Origin: an uncultured Allobaculum sp.
GTDB lineage: Bacteria; Bacillota_I; Bacilli_A; Erysipelotrichales; Erysipelotrichaceae
Assembly (NCBI GenBank): GCA_910577085.1
Contig: CAJTLE010000155.1
Location: 1-5,191, forward strand
Direction of reading: 5' to 3'
DNA: 5,191 nt
Below the pieces are notes generated by a model. It was not told the DNA's origin, did no database searches, and saw only the letters and a list, made by a program, of their open reading frames with translations. This document shows positions 1 through 5,078 of this stretch, in pieces. How positions within the stretch are numbered: the stretch's first letter is position 1; each line of letters starts with the position of its first letter. A program made the position numbers and the translations under genes.

Positions 1-58
1 ATTATCTCTTTAGGACAACTTTTTGACCATTAAATGTTTTTGTTTTTTAAGTATGCAC

Positions 59-95
59 AAAAAAAGCCAAATCATCTTAAACTGACGATTTGGCT
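59..95 (-). terminator. Intrinsic terminator of the YgjP-like gene
   Basis: Read on the minus strand, bases 95-87 and 73-65 form a perfect 9-bp stem (AGCCAAATC against GATTTGGCT) with a 13-base loop. A run of seven U residues (59-65) overlaps the base of the stem. It lies about 90 bases past the stop codon of the leftward gene, where a rho-independent terminator is expected. The stem is moderately AT-rich but perfect. On the other strand the T-run is missing, so it is directional. Confidence 0.8.
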
Positions 96-182
96 ATCTA
101 AAATGTCGTTAACCGAATGGCATTGGTTCATAGCATATAGATTCAAGAATCACGTGGTCTCTGACTGGGTCTTGTTGGCGGA

Positions 183-1034
183 TCAGCTGCCAAATTCAGC
201 AGGCCAGCGGCGCCAGTCGGGCATGACATTGTCCATATATTCTTCATGAAGTTTCTGGTTGCCCAGATCGATTAGCTGACATAATGCGCTGGCTGCGCAA
301 TATTCAACATATCCTTCGGGGAACTGGGACAAAGTCGGGTTGATGGAAATTAAGCCGGTGTCCAGGTCAACTGAAGTTGGTGTCGGCAGGTATTCGACCA
401 GCTGGATGGTTGGCATCTTCTCTGGCAGTTCTTCAAAGCGGGTGAGGTAGTAGTTGAGATAGCTTTCAAAGACAACCTGGATTCTGACTTCCAGCTCTTC
501 CGTAATGGCTCTGACTATTTCGATAATCTCGCCGCCATCCTCCGGAACCGTGATGACACATTCCCGATTTTCAAAATTCACCTGATAGTAAGGCTTATAC
601 CACTCGCCAACTTTGTAGTGCAGATGACAAAGTTGTCCAAAAAACAGGACACCCTCAGAATCATCCATCGTTTTGAGCACCCACATGCTCAGCAGACGAT
701 CGTTGGCAATTCGGGCTTGCTCATAGACTGCTTCAATCTGGGGCCGTAAAGTCTCAACAGCTTGGTCAGTCTGCTCAAGGTCAAAATCTTCTGGAACCGT
801 AATATGGATGGACAGATCGGCACGCGCCTCAATAGACAAGTTCACTTCCCCAAACATGGAGCGGTGAATAAAGAGTTCAATGGGCTGTCCATGAATCTTA
901 AATGGCTTCATGTAGACTTCAGCAGCGCTCTGGTCGGCCAGAAATTCTTCTTTCAAACCGTGATCATCCTCCAGCTCGTCATCGAAGATATCATCTACAT
1001 CTATTTCGTACTGTTCTATGTCTTTTTTAGTCAT
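183..1034 (-). CDS. YgjP/DUF45-like protein with degenerate metal site
   Basis: This is a 283-residue cytoplasmic-looking protein with no signal peptide or membrane segment. Residues 1-34 are strongly acidic and lie outside the family core. From about residue 45 the layout follows YgjP/DUF45 (SprT- and M48-like) metallohydrolases: an N-terminal beta/alpha part (IELFIHRSM, then ITVP at 78-81), a middle strand set (FFGQLCHLHY, ITVP at 161-164), a long helix (168-200), and a C-terminal helix pair ending in MPDW (271-274). ISIN at 229-232 matches the ISLN that follows RWGSC in the family, and VEYCAASALCQL (243-254) aligns with the helix that should carry HELCHL. The two histidines and the glutamate are replaced (S249, A250, Q253), N259 sits where the third ligand is expected, and RWGSC reads PTSVD. 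Zinc hydrolase activity is therefore unlikely. The alignment is from memory of the family, so family membership is probable but unproven. The ATG at 1034 has only a weak ribosome site. The next Met is residue 42, which would remove the acidic tail. Confidence 0.75.
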   Translation of the reverse strand: MTKKDIEQYEIDVDDIFDDELEDDHGLKEEFLADQSAAEVYMKPFKIHGQPIELFIHRSMFGEVNLSIEARADLSIHITVPEDFDLEQTDQAVETLRPQIEAVYEQARIANDRLLSMWVLKTMDDSEGVLFFGQLCHLHYKVGEWYKPYYQVNFENRECVITVPEDGGEIIEIVRAITEELEVRIQVVFESYLNYYLTRFEELPEKMPTIQLVEYLPTPTSVDLDTGLISINPTLSQFPEGYVEYCAASALCQLIDLGNQKLHEEYMDNVMPDWRRWPAEFGS

Positions 1035-1055
1035 AATTTAATCAATCTTTGGTGT

Positions 1056-1083
1056 TTTATCACATATTGAAGGTTGTTTTCAA
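1056..1083 (-). promoter_or_regulatory. Candidate promoter of the YgjP-like gene
   Basis: On the minus strand TTGAAA (1083-1078) and GATAAA (1061-1056) are 16 bases apart, matching sigma-A -35 (5/6) and -10 (4/6) elements, with a TG just upstream of the -10. Transcription would start about 15 bases before the ATG, giving a very short leader without a clear Shine-Dalgarno. The -35 lies inside a near-palindrome, GTTTTCAAAAC. This is a sequence match only. Confidence 0.35.
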
Positions 1084-1087
1084 AACA

Positions 1088-1544
1088 TTATTTCTGGTCT
1101 TTCAGATAATTGTTTTCTGTTCGCGGATAGCCAGTTATAATATAGACCTCAGCGTCTGACCACTGGAAACAGACCATTTGCATGGGGATGGAAACTCGCG
1201 ATTGTCATCCCATCTGATCCCTTCCAGAGTGCTGAGAGCGTCCTTTCCCTCTTGGAGACGCTGACCGTGAGGCCCTGAGCAATCCAGCTGGGAACGGAGG
1301 ACTCACCAGGCCCTGGTCATTGGTCGTACCTATTTTCCTGAATCCAGGCATGTACTCTGCCCTGCTTTTCGATTGTCGCCGACAGGACGGTTTGAAAAAG
1401 CAGTTGGTCTGCGGTTCAGGATTTTTTATATTTTTGCAGACTCTGGTTACACTTGCCTGGAATGTATCCATCCAAGACAGATTTCCTATCCCAAAAGATA
1501 CATAGGCGTACAGTGTACCTAAACATAGACCAGAATTCAAAAAC
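1088..1544 (-). pseudogene. Decayed leftward gene of unknown family
   Basis: No intact ORF fits this stretch, but the minus strand carries protein-like segments in all three frames, in linear order. Bases 1544-1419 encode a segment containing IFWDRKSVLDGYIPGK and end at TGA 1416-1418. Bases 1415-1320 continue in the same frame with TADQLLFQTVLSATIEKQ and AWIQENRYDQ, and end at TGA 1317-1319. Bases 1302-1188 in a second frame give LQEGKDALSTLEGIRWDDN. Bases 1183-1088 in a third frame give MQMVCFQWSDAEVYIITGYP, running to TAA 1088-1090. The last switch can be explained by one lost base in the C-run at 1184-1187. Part of the region is visibly more GC-rich than the AT-rich DNA around it. I cannot name a family. 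Alternatives are a short independent peptide gene at 1088-1183 (31 codons) or chance open frames. The remnant points the same way as the YgjP-like gene and ends 54 bases before its ATG. Confidence 0.4.
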
Positions 1545-1594
1545 AATTCTCTATTTATGCAAATGATAGAACGAAATTGTCTGGATTCAGGAAA
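1334..1594. repeat. 14-bp inverted repeat pair, about 230 bp apart
   Basis: TTTCCTGAATCCAG at 1334-1347 is the exact reverse complement of CTGGATTCAGGAAA at 1581-1594. Pairing extends inward through a G·T (1348/1580) and two more pairs, giving 17 positions in total. The arms enclose the upstream half of the decayed gene. They could be the ends of a small eroded element or the base of a long RNA stem. No flanking target duplication is obvious. Confidence 0.5.
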
Positions 1595-2075
1595 TGTTAG
1601 AGCTTGCAGGATACTGTTTCACCATCAATTCATATTTTAATTTTCTGAATCAGATTGTATTTCACCTCTTGTCCGATTTATCCCCAATTTTGCCCTTCTT
1701 TTTGAAGACTGCCTGCCTGCTCTGTTTCCGGCTTATTTCCGGACTTTTTCTACACTGATTCTTGTTCAGACTGAAATACATCCTCATTTGGATCGCCTCT
1801 TTTAAGCCAGACCAAAAGCTTTAAATCATTTCATCCTGTCAAATTAGAATATCATGCCGTATGCAATTCTATCGCCTGGCTTCTTTTAAAAGTCCATTCC
1901 TTTGATCAGGATGGTTTAATTCATTCCAGTTTATATGGTTCAGAACAAATTGGATGCTTTTGTTTTCCTATTTCGATTTCAAAAGAGAGTTCTTTCAAAA
2001 CAAGACGAATCAAAAGAAATTCAAAACGAACTCAAAACAAACCCAAAAAACCCAACAGAAAACAGTCGCGGGATT
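1545..2075. other. Long AT-rich stretch without an intact gene
   Basis: No intact gene is visible here. The minus strand is strongly purine-rich. One minus frame gives stretches such as NDLKLLVWLKRGDPNEDVFQ (around 1823-1764), IGQEVKYNLIQK and KELSFEIEIGKQKHPI, but stops interrupt it every 5-30 codons. This may be a further, older part of the decayed gene at 1088-1544. It may also be only the effect of purine skew, which makes any translation look Lys/Glu-rich. No good promoter was found on either strand. A short dyad, AAGCCAG (1804-1810) with CTGGCTT (1875-1881), is also present. Confidence 0.4.
1979..2037 (+). repeat. Five TCAAAA words at 11-16 bp spacing
   Basis: TCAAAA begins at 1979, 1995, 2010, 2021 and 2032. 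Three of the copies extend to TCAAAAC. The spacings are 16, 15, 11 and 11, so the last three are about one helical turn apart. Another TCAAAAC lies at 1080-1086 in the candidate promoter of the YgjP-like gene. The array could be iterated protein sites or just A-rich, low-complexity DNA; no matching known operator is recognised. Confidence 0.4.
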
Positions 2076-2117
2076 CCTGCTTTGACAGATCCGGGTGACC
2101 GGCTGACCAGAAGCAGG
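2076..2117 (+). other. Stem-loop with GTGA tetraloop, possible small RNA domain
   Basis: CCTGCTT (2076-2082) pairs with AAGCAGG (2111-2117). Inside it, CAG (2086-2088) pairs with CTG (2103-2105) and CCGG (2091-2094) with CCGG (2099-2102), capped by GTGA (2095-2098), a GNRA tetraloop when transcribed as the + strand. It stands four bases before the terminator hairpin at 2122-2154. Together they resemble the 3' half of a bacterial small RNA, but no convincing + strand promoter was found upstream. It could equally be part of the 3' untranslated region of the leftward regulator gene. Confidence 0.4.
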
Positions 2118-2121
2118 CAAG

Positions 2122-2154
2122 AAAAAAGACTGGTCCCCACCGATCAGTCTTTTT
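2122..2154. terminator. Bidirectional intrinsic terminator
   Basis: GACTGGTC (2128-2135) pairs with GATCAGTC (2142-2149) around a 6-base loop, flanked by six A (2122-2127) and five T (2150-2154). On the minus strand it ends with six U and lies 53 bases after the regulator gene, so it should stop that transcript. On the + strand the one non-Watson-Crick position (2133/2144) is a G·U wobble, while on the minus strand it is a C×A mismatch. The hairpin is therefore more stable in + strand RNA. Confidence 0.75.
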
Positions 2155-2206
2155 CCGTATTGTAAATTGTTAGTTGTGTTCGCTTCTCTCTCGAAGCGGG
2201 TGACAC

Positions 2207-2575
2207 TTAGCATCCAAGTTCTTTACGTTTTTCCTGGATCAGTGTGTCTAGATCATTGAGCGTTTGGCAGTCATCCAGCGACTTGATGAAACTCTTTGTG
2301 ATTTCCAGTGATGTAGAACGAGCCAGGCTTTCTCCCATGTACTCTGTCTGGGAAATAATTGGCCGGAAAGTTCTAGTCAGTGCGTTTTTGTGATATCCAA
2401 ATCCAGCAACCTCGATGAAGCCGATTGTCTGAAGTTTTTTCAGAACGATCTGAATCGTATTGCGGCTCAGGTCTGGGGAAGCTGTCAGGATATCAAACGC
2501 GGAGAGTGGCTGGTCACTCTTCCATAAAACGTTCATGATCTGGGTTTCTCTTTTTGTGAGGCCGGTCTCTTTCAT
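2207..2575 (-). CDS. BlaI/MecI/CopY-family transcriptional repressor
   Basis: This 122-residue protein has the usual length for a Penicillinase_R (BlaI/MecI) repressor. The N-terminal winged helix shows the family pattern: LTKRETQIMNVLW (6-18), a helix around AFDIL (26-30), then the recognition helix SRNTIQIVLKKLQ (37-49) and the wing (52-60). The tail (about 75-122) is helical and fits the dimerisation region. Such repressors bind operator dyads as dimers and are often inactivated by cleavage through a BlaR1/MecR1 sensor protease. No such partner is adjacent here. The ATG at 2575 follows AAGGGGG (2595-2589) at a rather long 13-base spacing, with AAGAG nearer. The gene has its own promoter match and ends before the terminator at 2122-2154. 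It may also be read through from the AIM24-family gene 139 bases upstream, since no strong terminator separates them. The target is unknown. Confidence 0.85.
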   Translation of the reverse strand: MKETGLTKRETQIMNVLWKSDQPLSAFDILTASPDLSRNTIQIVLKKLQTIGFIEVAGFGYHKNALTRTFRPIISQTEYMGESLARSTSLEITKSFIKSLDDCQTLNDLDTLIQEKRKELGC

Positions 2576-2638
2576 CGTACTCTTTTGTCCCCCTTGTAAA
2601 AATAAAATTCCTGTTGCAATAAATATTCCGCCTCTATT

Positions 2639-2667
2639 ATTCTAGTTAGAAACTTGCAAATCGACAA
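2639..2667 (-). promoter_or_regulatory. Promoter of the BlaI-family gene
   Basis: On the minus strand TTGTCG (2667-2662) and TAGAAT (2644-2639) are separated by 17 bases, matching sigma-A -35 (4/6) and -10 (5/6) hexamers. Transcription would start near 2632, leaving a leader of roughly 57 bases. I see no clear BlaI-type TACA-N-TGTA dyad over it, so autoregulation cannot be shown from the sequence. Confidence 0.5.
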
Positions 2668-2714
2668 CAGATTGCCCCAAATGAAGTGTCGAAAAGTCCG
2701 GAGTTTTGGGAGTT

Positions 2715-3527
2715 TCATGCATTATCTGTACTTTTTTCTACTTCCTTGGTACCAAATGACAAATAAGGAGCCAATAAAATCTTGCCAGTTCCCTTGAAAG
2801 TGTTCACAAAACCTTCGCCCGAAAGCGCTGTGGAGACCACGGTTTTGCCAGAATTTCCGACTGTAAATTCCAAAGTACTTGACCAGGCAATCGCAAAATT
2901 GCCATCCACTTTGAGCACATCGTCTTCCAGTTCGATCAGAACAAGTGTCTCTTTCGGACAGGGAACGCGCAGGGCGGCAAATCCCTGGCCTTTGAGCGCC
3001 ATGGAAAACAGGCCCTCATTGCCAAGGGCTGTCGAGGAAACATTGCTTCGCATGACCGTGGATTGCTGGACATCGGCACTGCAGGCCAGGAACAGACCCT
3101 TTTCAATGACGATGCCTTCCTGCCAGTCCTGCAGGTTCACCAGCATGATGTCTTCATCCACCGGTTCAAGAACCAGCGTTCCACTGCCTGAATATTTTGG
3201 AGCGATACAGTTCTGGCCTGTGGTCTTGCCGCGGATCTGTTTGCCAAGATAGCCAAACAGGCCGTTGGCATCACTGACCATCTTGCAGTCGCCAACCATC
3301 CACTGCATCATCCCGGCTGCAACCAGGACAGCGGACTGGTTGAGCTGACAGATCAGCTGCCGTTTACGATCCATCAGCAGGCCCGCATAGTAAGACTCCA
3401 TAATCGCCCCGGGGCGGTTTTCGGGGTTTGGAGCCAGGTTTCTCAGGTGGGTGATCACCGTAAACGGGCCGAGTTCAGCACTGACTTCAACGTTGTCACT
3501 GCTTTTCAGGTTATAAATCCGATACAT
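2715..3527 (-). CDS. AIM24-family protein (TIGR00266-like)
   Basis: From the ATG at 3527 the protein has 270 residues. It is rich in short beta strands, with no signal peptide or membrane segment. Family features are YSGSGTLVLEP (112-122), a GLFLACSADV block (144-153), NEGLFSMALKG (170-180), AIAWSSTLEF (212-221) and SGEGFVNTFKGTGKILLAP (236-254). These Gly-rich motifs are typical of the AIM24 beta-barrel-like fold. The yeast member affects mitochondrial inner-membrane organisation, while the role of bacterial members is not established. An upstream TTG at 3560 would add 11 residues (MNILKKKVRVR), but the ATG is preferred because GTGAGGG sits 5 bases before it, whereas GAAGGA is almost touching the TTG. 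The gene is followed on the same strand by the BlaI-family regulator and lies divergent to nrdG. Co-transcription with the regulator is an inference. Confidence 0.85.
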   Translation of the reverse strand: MYRIYNLKSSDNVEVSAELGPFTVITHLRNLAPNPENRPGAIMESYYAGLLMDRKRQLICQLNQSAVLVAAGMMQWMVGDCKMVSDANGLFGYLGKQIRGKTTGQNCIAPKYSGSGTLVLEPVDEDIMLVNLQDWQEGIVIEKGLFLACSADVQQSTVMRSNVSSTALGNEGLFSMALKGQGFAALRVPCPKETLVLIELEDDVLKVDGNFAIAWSSTLEFTVGNSGKTVVSTALSGEGFVNTFKGTGKILLAPYLSFGTKEVEKSTDNA

Positions 3528-3532
3528 TCTTA

Positions 3533-3539
3533 CCCTCAC
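3533..3539 (-). promoter_or_regulatory. Shine-Dalgarno deciding the AIM24-family start
   Basis: GTGAGGG (3539-3533 on the minus strand) is complementary to the 3' end of 16S rRNA and leaves 5 bases before the ATG at 3527. This supports the 270-residue form over the longer form from the TTG at 3560. Confidence 0.7.
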
Positions 3540-3549
3540 TTTCTTTTTC

Positions 3550-3580
3550 AGTATATTCAATCCTTCGTTTGGTGTTTCAA
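3550..3580 (-). promoter_or_regulatory. Candidate promoter of the AIM24-family gene
   Basis: On the minus strand TTGAAA (3580-3575) and TATACT (3555-3550) match sigma-A elements at 5/6 each, but the spacer is 19 bases, longer than ideal. The implied start near 3543 gives a leader of about 15 bases that just holds the ribosome site. It would also place the alternative TTG start upstream of the transcript, again favouring the ATG. Confidence 0.35.
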
Positions 3581-3668
3581 CTTTCTCGATTCTGGATGCA
3601 AATTAGCAGCAGTTTTTACTTCCATCTGCATTTTTAGCATTCCTTGGCATACGGTGACGCTTTTGGGG

Positions 3669-3739
3669 AAGTCCTGAATTCAGAAGATGTCTTGCAACAG
3701 GATCTTTCTTTCAATCAAATCTTCTTTCCAGCAGGACTT
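3669..3739. other. Nested stem-loop in the divergent intergenic region
   Basis: The 3528-3947 interval carries no gene. Its clearest structure is a nested dyad: AAGTCCTG (3669-3676) with CAGGACTT (3732-3739), and inside it AGAAGAT (3682-3688) with ATCTTCT (3719-3725), separated by a small internal loop of 5 and 6 bases. The apical loop is 30 bases. A CTGAATTCAG palindrome overlaps the left arm. There is no T-run, so it is not a terminator. It could be a leader-RNA structure, a processing site or a small eroded repeat. A smaller hairpin, AATCTT with AAGATT, follows near 3770-3785. Confidence 0.4.
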
Positions 3740-3874
3740 TGCGAAAAACAGAAGCCCTTCTATCTTAACCTAATCTTTATAAGATTGTACAAGAATCCGT
3801 TTTCTTATTTTTCCTTCCCTTCAATTCTTTCCATGGGATGAAAAAGGTTGTAAACCTGACAGCGCTTTTCCGAA

Positions 3875-3886
3875 CAATCCGGATTG
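3875..3886. promoter_or_regulatory. 12-bp palindrome, possible operator of nrdG
   Basis: CAATCCGGATTG is a perfect 12-bp palindrome whose right end overlaps the proposed -35 (3884-3889) of the nrdG promoter. That position suits a repressor or activator site. It does not resemble the AT-rich NrdR box, and I recognise no known regulator for it. Confidence 0.4.
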
Positions 3887-3912
3887 CTTTCCGTCAGCTT
3901 TGTGCCTATGAT
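3884..3912 (+). promoter_or_regulatory. Candidate promoter of nrdG
   Basis: TTGCTT (3884-3889) and TATGAT (3907-3912) are separated by 17 bases. The -10 matches sigma-A at 5/6; the -35 keeps only the TTG core. Start would be near 3919, about 29 bases before the ATG. A weak -35 with an overlapping palindrome would suit a regulated promoter, but this is inferred. Confidence 0.4.
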
Positions 3913-3947
3913 GGCAATATTGCGAACAGAAAGGAAGAAAACTCATT

Positions 3948-4493
3948 ATGAATTATGGACAGATAAAGAAATTTGATATTGCTGATGGCAATGGAGTGCG
4001 CGTCTCCCTGTTCGTCTCTGGCTGCTCCAACCACTGTCATGGATGCTTCCAGCCTGAAACCTGGGACTTCAACTACGGACAGCCTTATACGAAAGAAACC
4101 GAAAAAGAAATTTTCGAGGCATTACGCCCTGCTTTTATTGAAGGACTGACCATTCTTGGCGGCGATCCGTTTGAAATTGCCAACCAGAGTGAAGTGGCAA
4201 ACTTAGTTTCCATGGTCCGTCGCGAACTTCCAAACAAAGATATCTGGATGTACACCGGCTATATTCTGGATCAGGATCTGCTGGATGGAGGTCGTATGCA
4301 CACACCGTATACTGACACCATTTTAGGAAATATTGATGTTCTGGTCGATGGACCTTTCGTAGAATCCTTAAAAGATCTTTCTTTAAAATTCTGCGGCTCC
4401 AGCAACCAGCGTCTGATCAACGTTCCTGCTTCTTTAGAAAAACAGGAAGTTGTTCTTTTCAATCCCGACTTTTTCAGCTCTGACGACGAGTAG
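3948..4493 (+). CDS. nrdG: Anaerobic ribonucleotide reductase activating protein
   Basis: This 181-residue cytoplasmic radical-SAM enzyme would use a [4Fe-4S] cluster and S-adenosylmethionine to form the glycyl radical on NrdD, the anaerobic ribonucleoside-triphosphate reductase. The cluster motif CX3CX2C is C26, C30 and C33 (CSNHCHGC), followed by the typical FQPETWDF. The SAM-binding GGDPF is at 71-75, WMYTGY at 100-105, DVLVDGPF at 130-137, and the C-terminal GSSNQR at 150-155. The residue before GSSNQR is Cys149, where arginine is usual in the family as I recall it. The length is at the long end for NrdG, with an acidic tail (SSDDE). The ATG follows AAAGGAAG, with a spacing near 10. nrdD commonly sits directly upstream of nrdG, but here the upstream 420 bases are non-coding, so nrdD must be elsewhere. 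A small TPR-like gene follows after 60 bases on the same strand and may be co-transcribed. Confidence 0.95.
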   Translation: MNYGQIKKFDIADGNGVRVSLFVSGCSNHCHGCFQPETWDFNYGQPYTKETEKEIFEALRPAFIEGLTILGGDPFEIANQSEVANLVSMVRRELPNKDIWMYTGYILDQDLLDGGRMHTPYTDTILGNIDVLVDGPFVESLKDLSLKFCGSSNQRLINVPASLEKQEVVLFNPDFFSSDDE

Positions 4494-4541
4494 TCAGCTT
4501 TTTAACTGAAGTTCATTCTTCGTTTTTGATGCCGATGAAAT

Positions 4542-4547
4542 GAGGTG
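4542..4547 (+). promoter_or_regulatory. Shine-Dalgarno deciding the TPR-like gene start
   Basis: GAGGTG at 4542-4547 lies 6 bases before the ATG at 4554. The alternative GTG at 4545 would sit inside this ribosome site, so the ATG is the better start. Confidence 0.7.
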
Positions 4548-4553
4548 CAGCCA

Positions 4554-4877
4554 ATGATCCGTGACTTTAATGCCAGGGAGTTCAGAATCGTCCGTCATGG
4601 AATGGATGATGCGCGTGAACTCTTAGCAATGGGCGAACCAAAAAGCGCCCTGGCGGCCTTGAGAGAGCCCAAAAAGATTCTGGAAAGGAAGATTAACAAC
4701 ACCAGAATTCTGGCGATTCTGCTCATTGAGGAGACCGAAATTCTCATTGCTCTGCGCCGCTTTCCCAAGGCCAAAGCCGATCTGGATCGCGCTTTGGAAG
4801 TGTTGGATGCCATTGATGACCGACAGCCCGAAATCCGCCAGGAAATCGCCGATCTGTATACCCGGCTCGAAGACTGA
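4554..4877 (+). CDS. Small TPR-like helical protein
   Basis: This is a 107-residue, highly charged, all-helical protein without a signal peptide or membrane segment. Helix pairs with TPR-type spacing are visible: DDARELLAMGEPKSALAAL (about 18-36), then ILAILLIEETEILIALRRFP (about 52-71) followed by KAKADLDRALEVLDAI, and a closing helix IRQEIADLYTRLED. The small residues at the A and G positions of the TPR consensus (A in ALRRF and RALEV) fit one to two TPR units. TPR modules usually bind partner proteins; no specific partner or function can be assigned. Being 60 bases behind nrdG, with only a weak hairpin between them, suggests a shared transcript but not a shared pathway. The start was chosen from GAGGTG 6 bases ahead of the ATG. 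Confidence 0.75.
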   Translation: MIRDFNAREFRIVRHGMDDARELLAMGEPKSALAALREPKKILERKINNTRILAILLIEETEILIALRRFPKAKADLDRALEVLDAIDDRQPEIRQEIADLYTRLED

Positions 4878-4922
4878 TAAAACACTAAAACCTACCTGTT
4901 AAACCTTACCTGTTTCTGGATT

Positions 4923-4949
4923 TCAGCCTTCCTGCTGACCCTTTTTTTT
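4923..4949 (+). terminator. Candidate terminator after the TPR-like gene
   Basis: TCAGC (4923-4927) pairs with GCTGA (4934-4938) around CTTCCT, followed by CCC and eight T (4942-4949). GG at 4919-4920 could add two pairs past a bulge. The stem is short, but the U-tail is strong and lies 46 bases after the stop codon. Confidence 0.45.
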
Positions 4950-4969
4950 GCGGATCAGGCCTGTTCTTC

Positions 4970-4994
4970 ATAGATCACCCCCATGATCTATTTT
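4970..4994 (+). terminator. Second hairpin, possible back-up terminator
   Basis: ATAGATCA (4970-4977) and TGATCTAT (4984-4991) form a perfect 8-bp stem around a C-rich 6-base loop, followed by TTT. The stem is AT-rich and the T-run short, so termination would be inefficient alone. It could back up the hairpin at 4923-4949. Confidence 0.4.
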
Positions 4995-5078
4995 GCAGGT
5001 CGCCCCTGGATTTCAAAGCTGACTGATTTGACCGATTTTACGGATCTGACTGATCCTGCTTGTCTTAAACGTCAATGA

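Noticed and set aside
1..34. A minus-strand promoter (TGGTCA and GATAAT) at the left edge
   Set aside because: The -35 is weak and the gene it would serve lies outside the window.
1136..1325. A + strand structured RNA: perfect TATAAT at 1136-1141 followed by a GC-rich, hairpin-forming stretch with GACCA/TGGTC pairing of its ends
   Set aside because: There is no acceptable -35 at the right distance and no terminator at the 3' end, and the minus strand reads as coding-like remnants. No known riboswitch, 6S, RNase P, SRP or tmRNA signature was found.
1205..1546. 113-codon minus-strand open frame
   Set aside because: Its translation is low-complexity and Ser/Arg-rich at the end and unlike a folded protein. 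Neighbouring frames look more coding-like, so it is treated as part of the decayed region.
1935..2165. 76-codon + strand open frame
   Set aside because: It runs through the A-rich array and across the whole terminator hairpin, which is not expected for a real gene.
2181..2198. CGCTTC/GAAGCG hairpin just after the BlaI-family stop codon
   Set aside because: It has no U-tail on the minus strand; the real terminator is further on at 2122-2154.
2010..2213. 67-codon minus-strand open frame overlapping the end of the BlaI-family gene
   Set aside because: It would have to be translated through the GNRA-capped hairpin and the terminator, and it has no ribosome site.
2674..2709. CCCAAA/TTTGGG pairing as a terminator between the AIM24-family gene and the BlaI-family gene
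   Set aside because: There are only six pairs around a loop of more than 20 bases, with no U-run.
2782..3252. 156-codon + strand open frame
   Set aside because: It is the antisense shadow of the AIM24-family gene, with a Ser/Pro/Thr-rich translation and no ribosome site.
4508..4529. Hairpin GAAG/CTTC followed by GTTTTT between nrdG and the TPR-like gene
   Set aside because: A four-pair stem is too weak to call a terminator; at most it gives partial attenuation.
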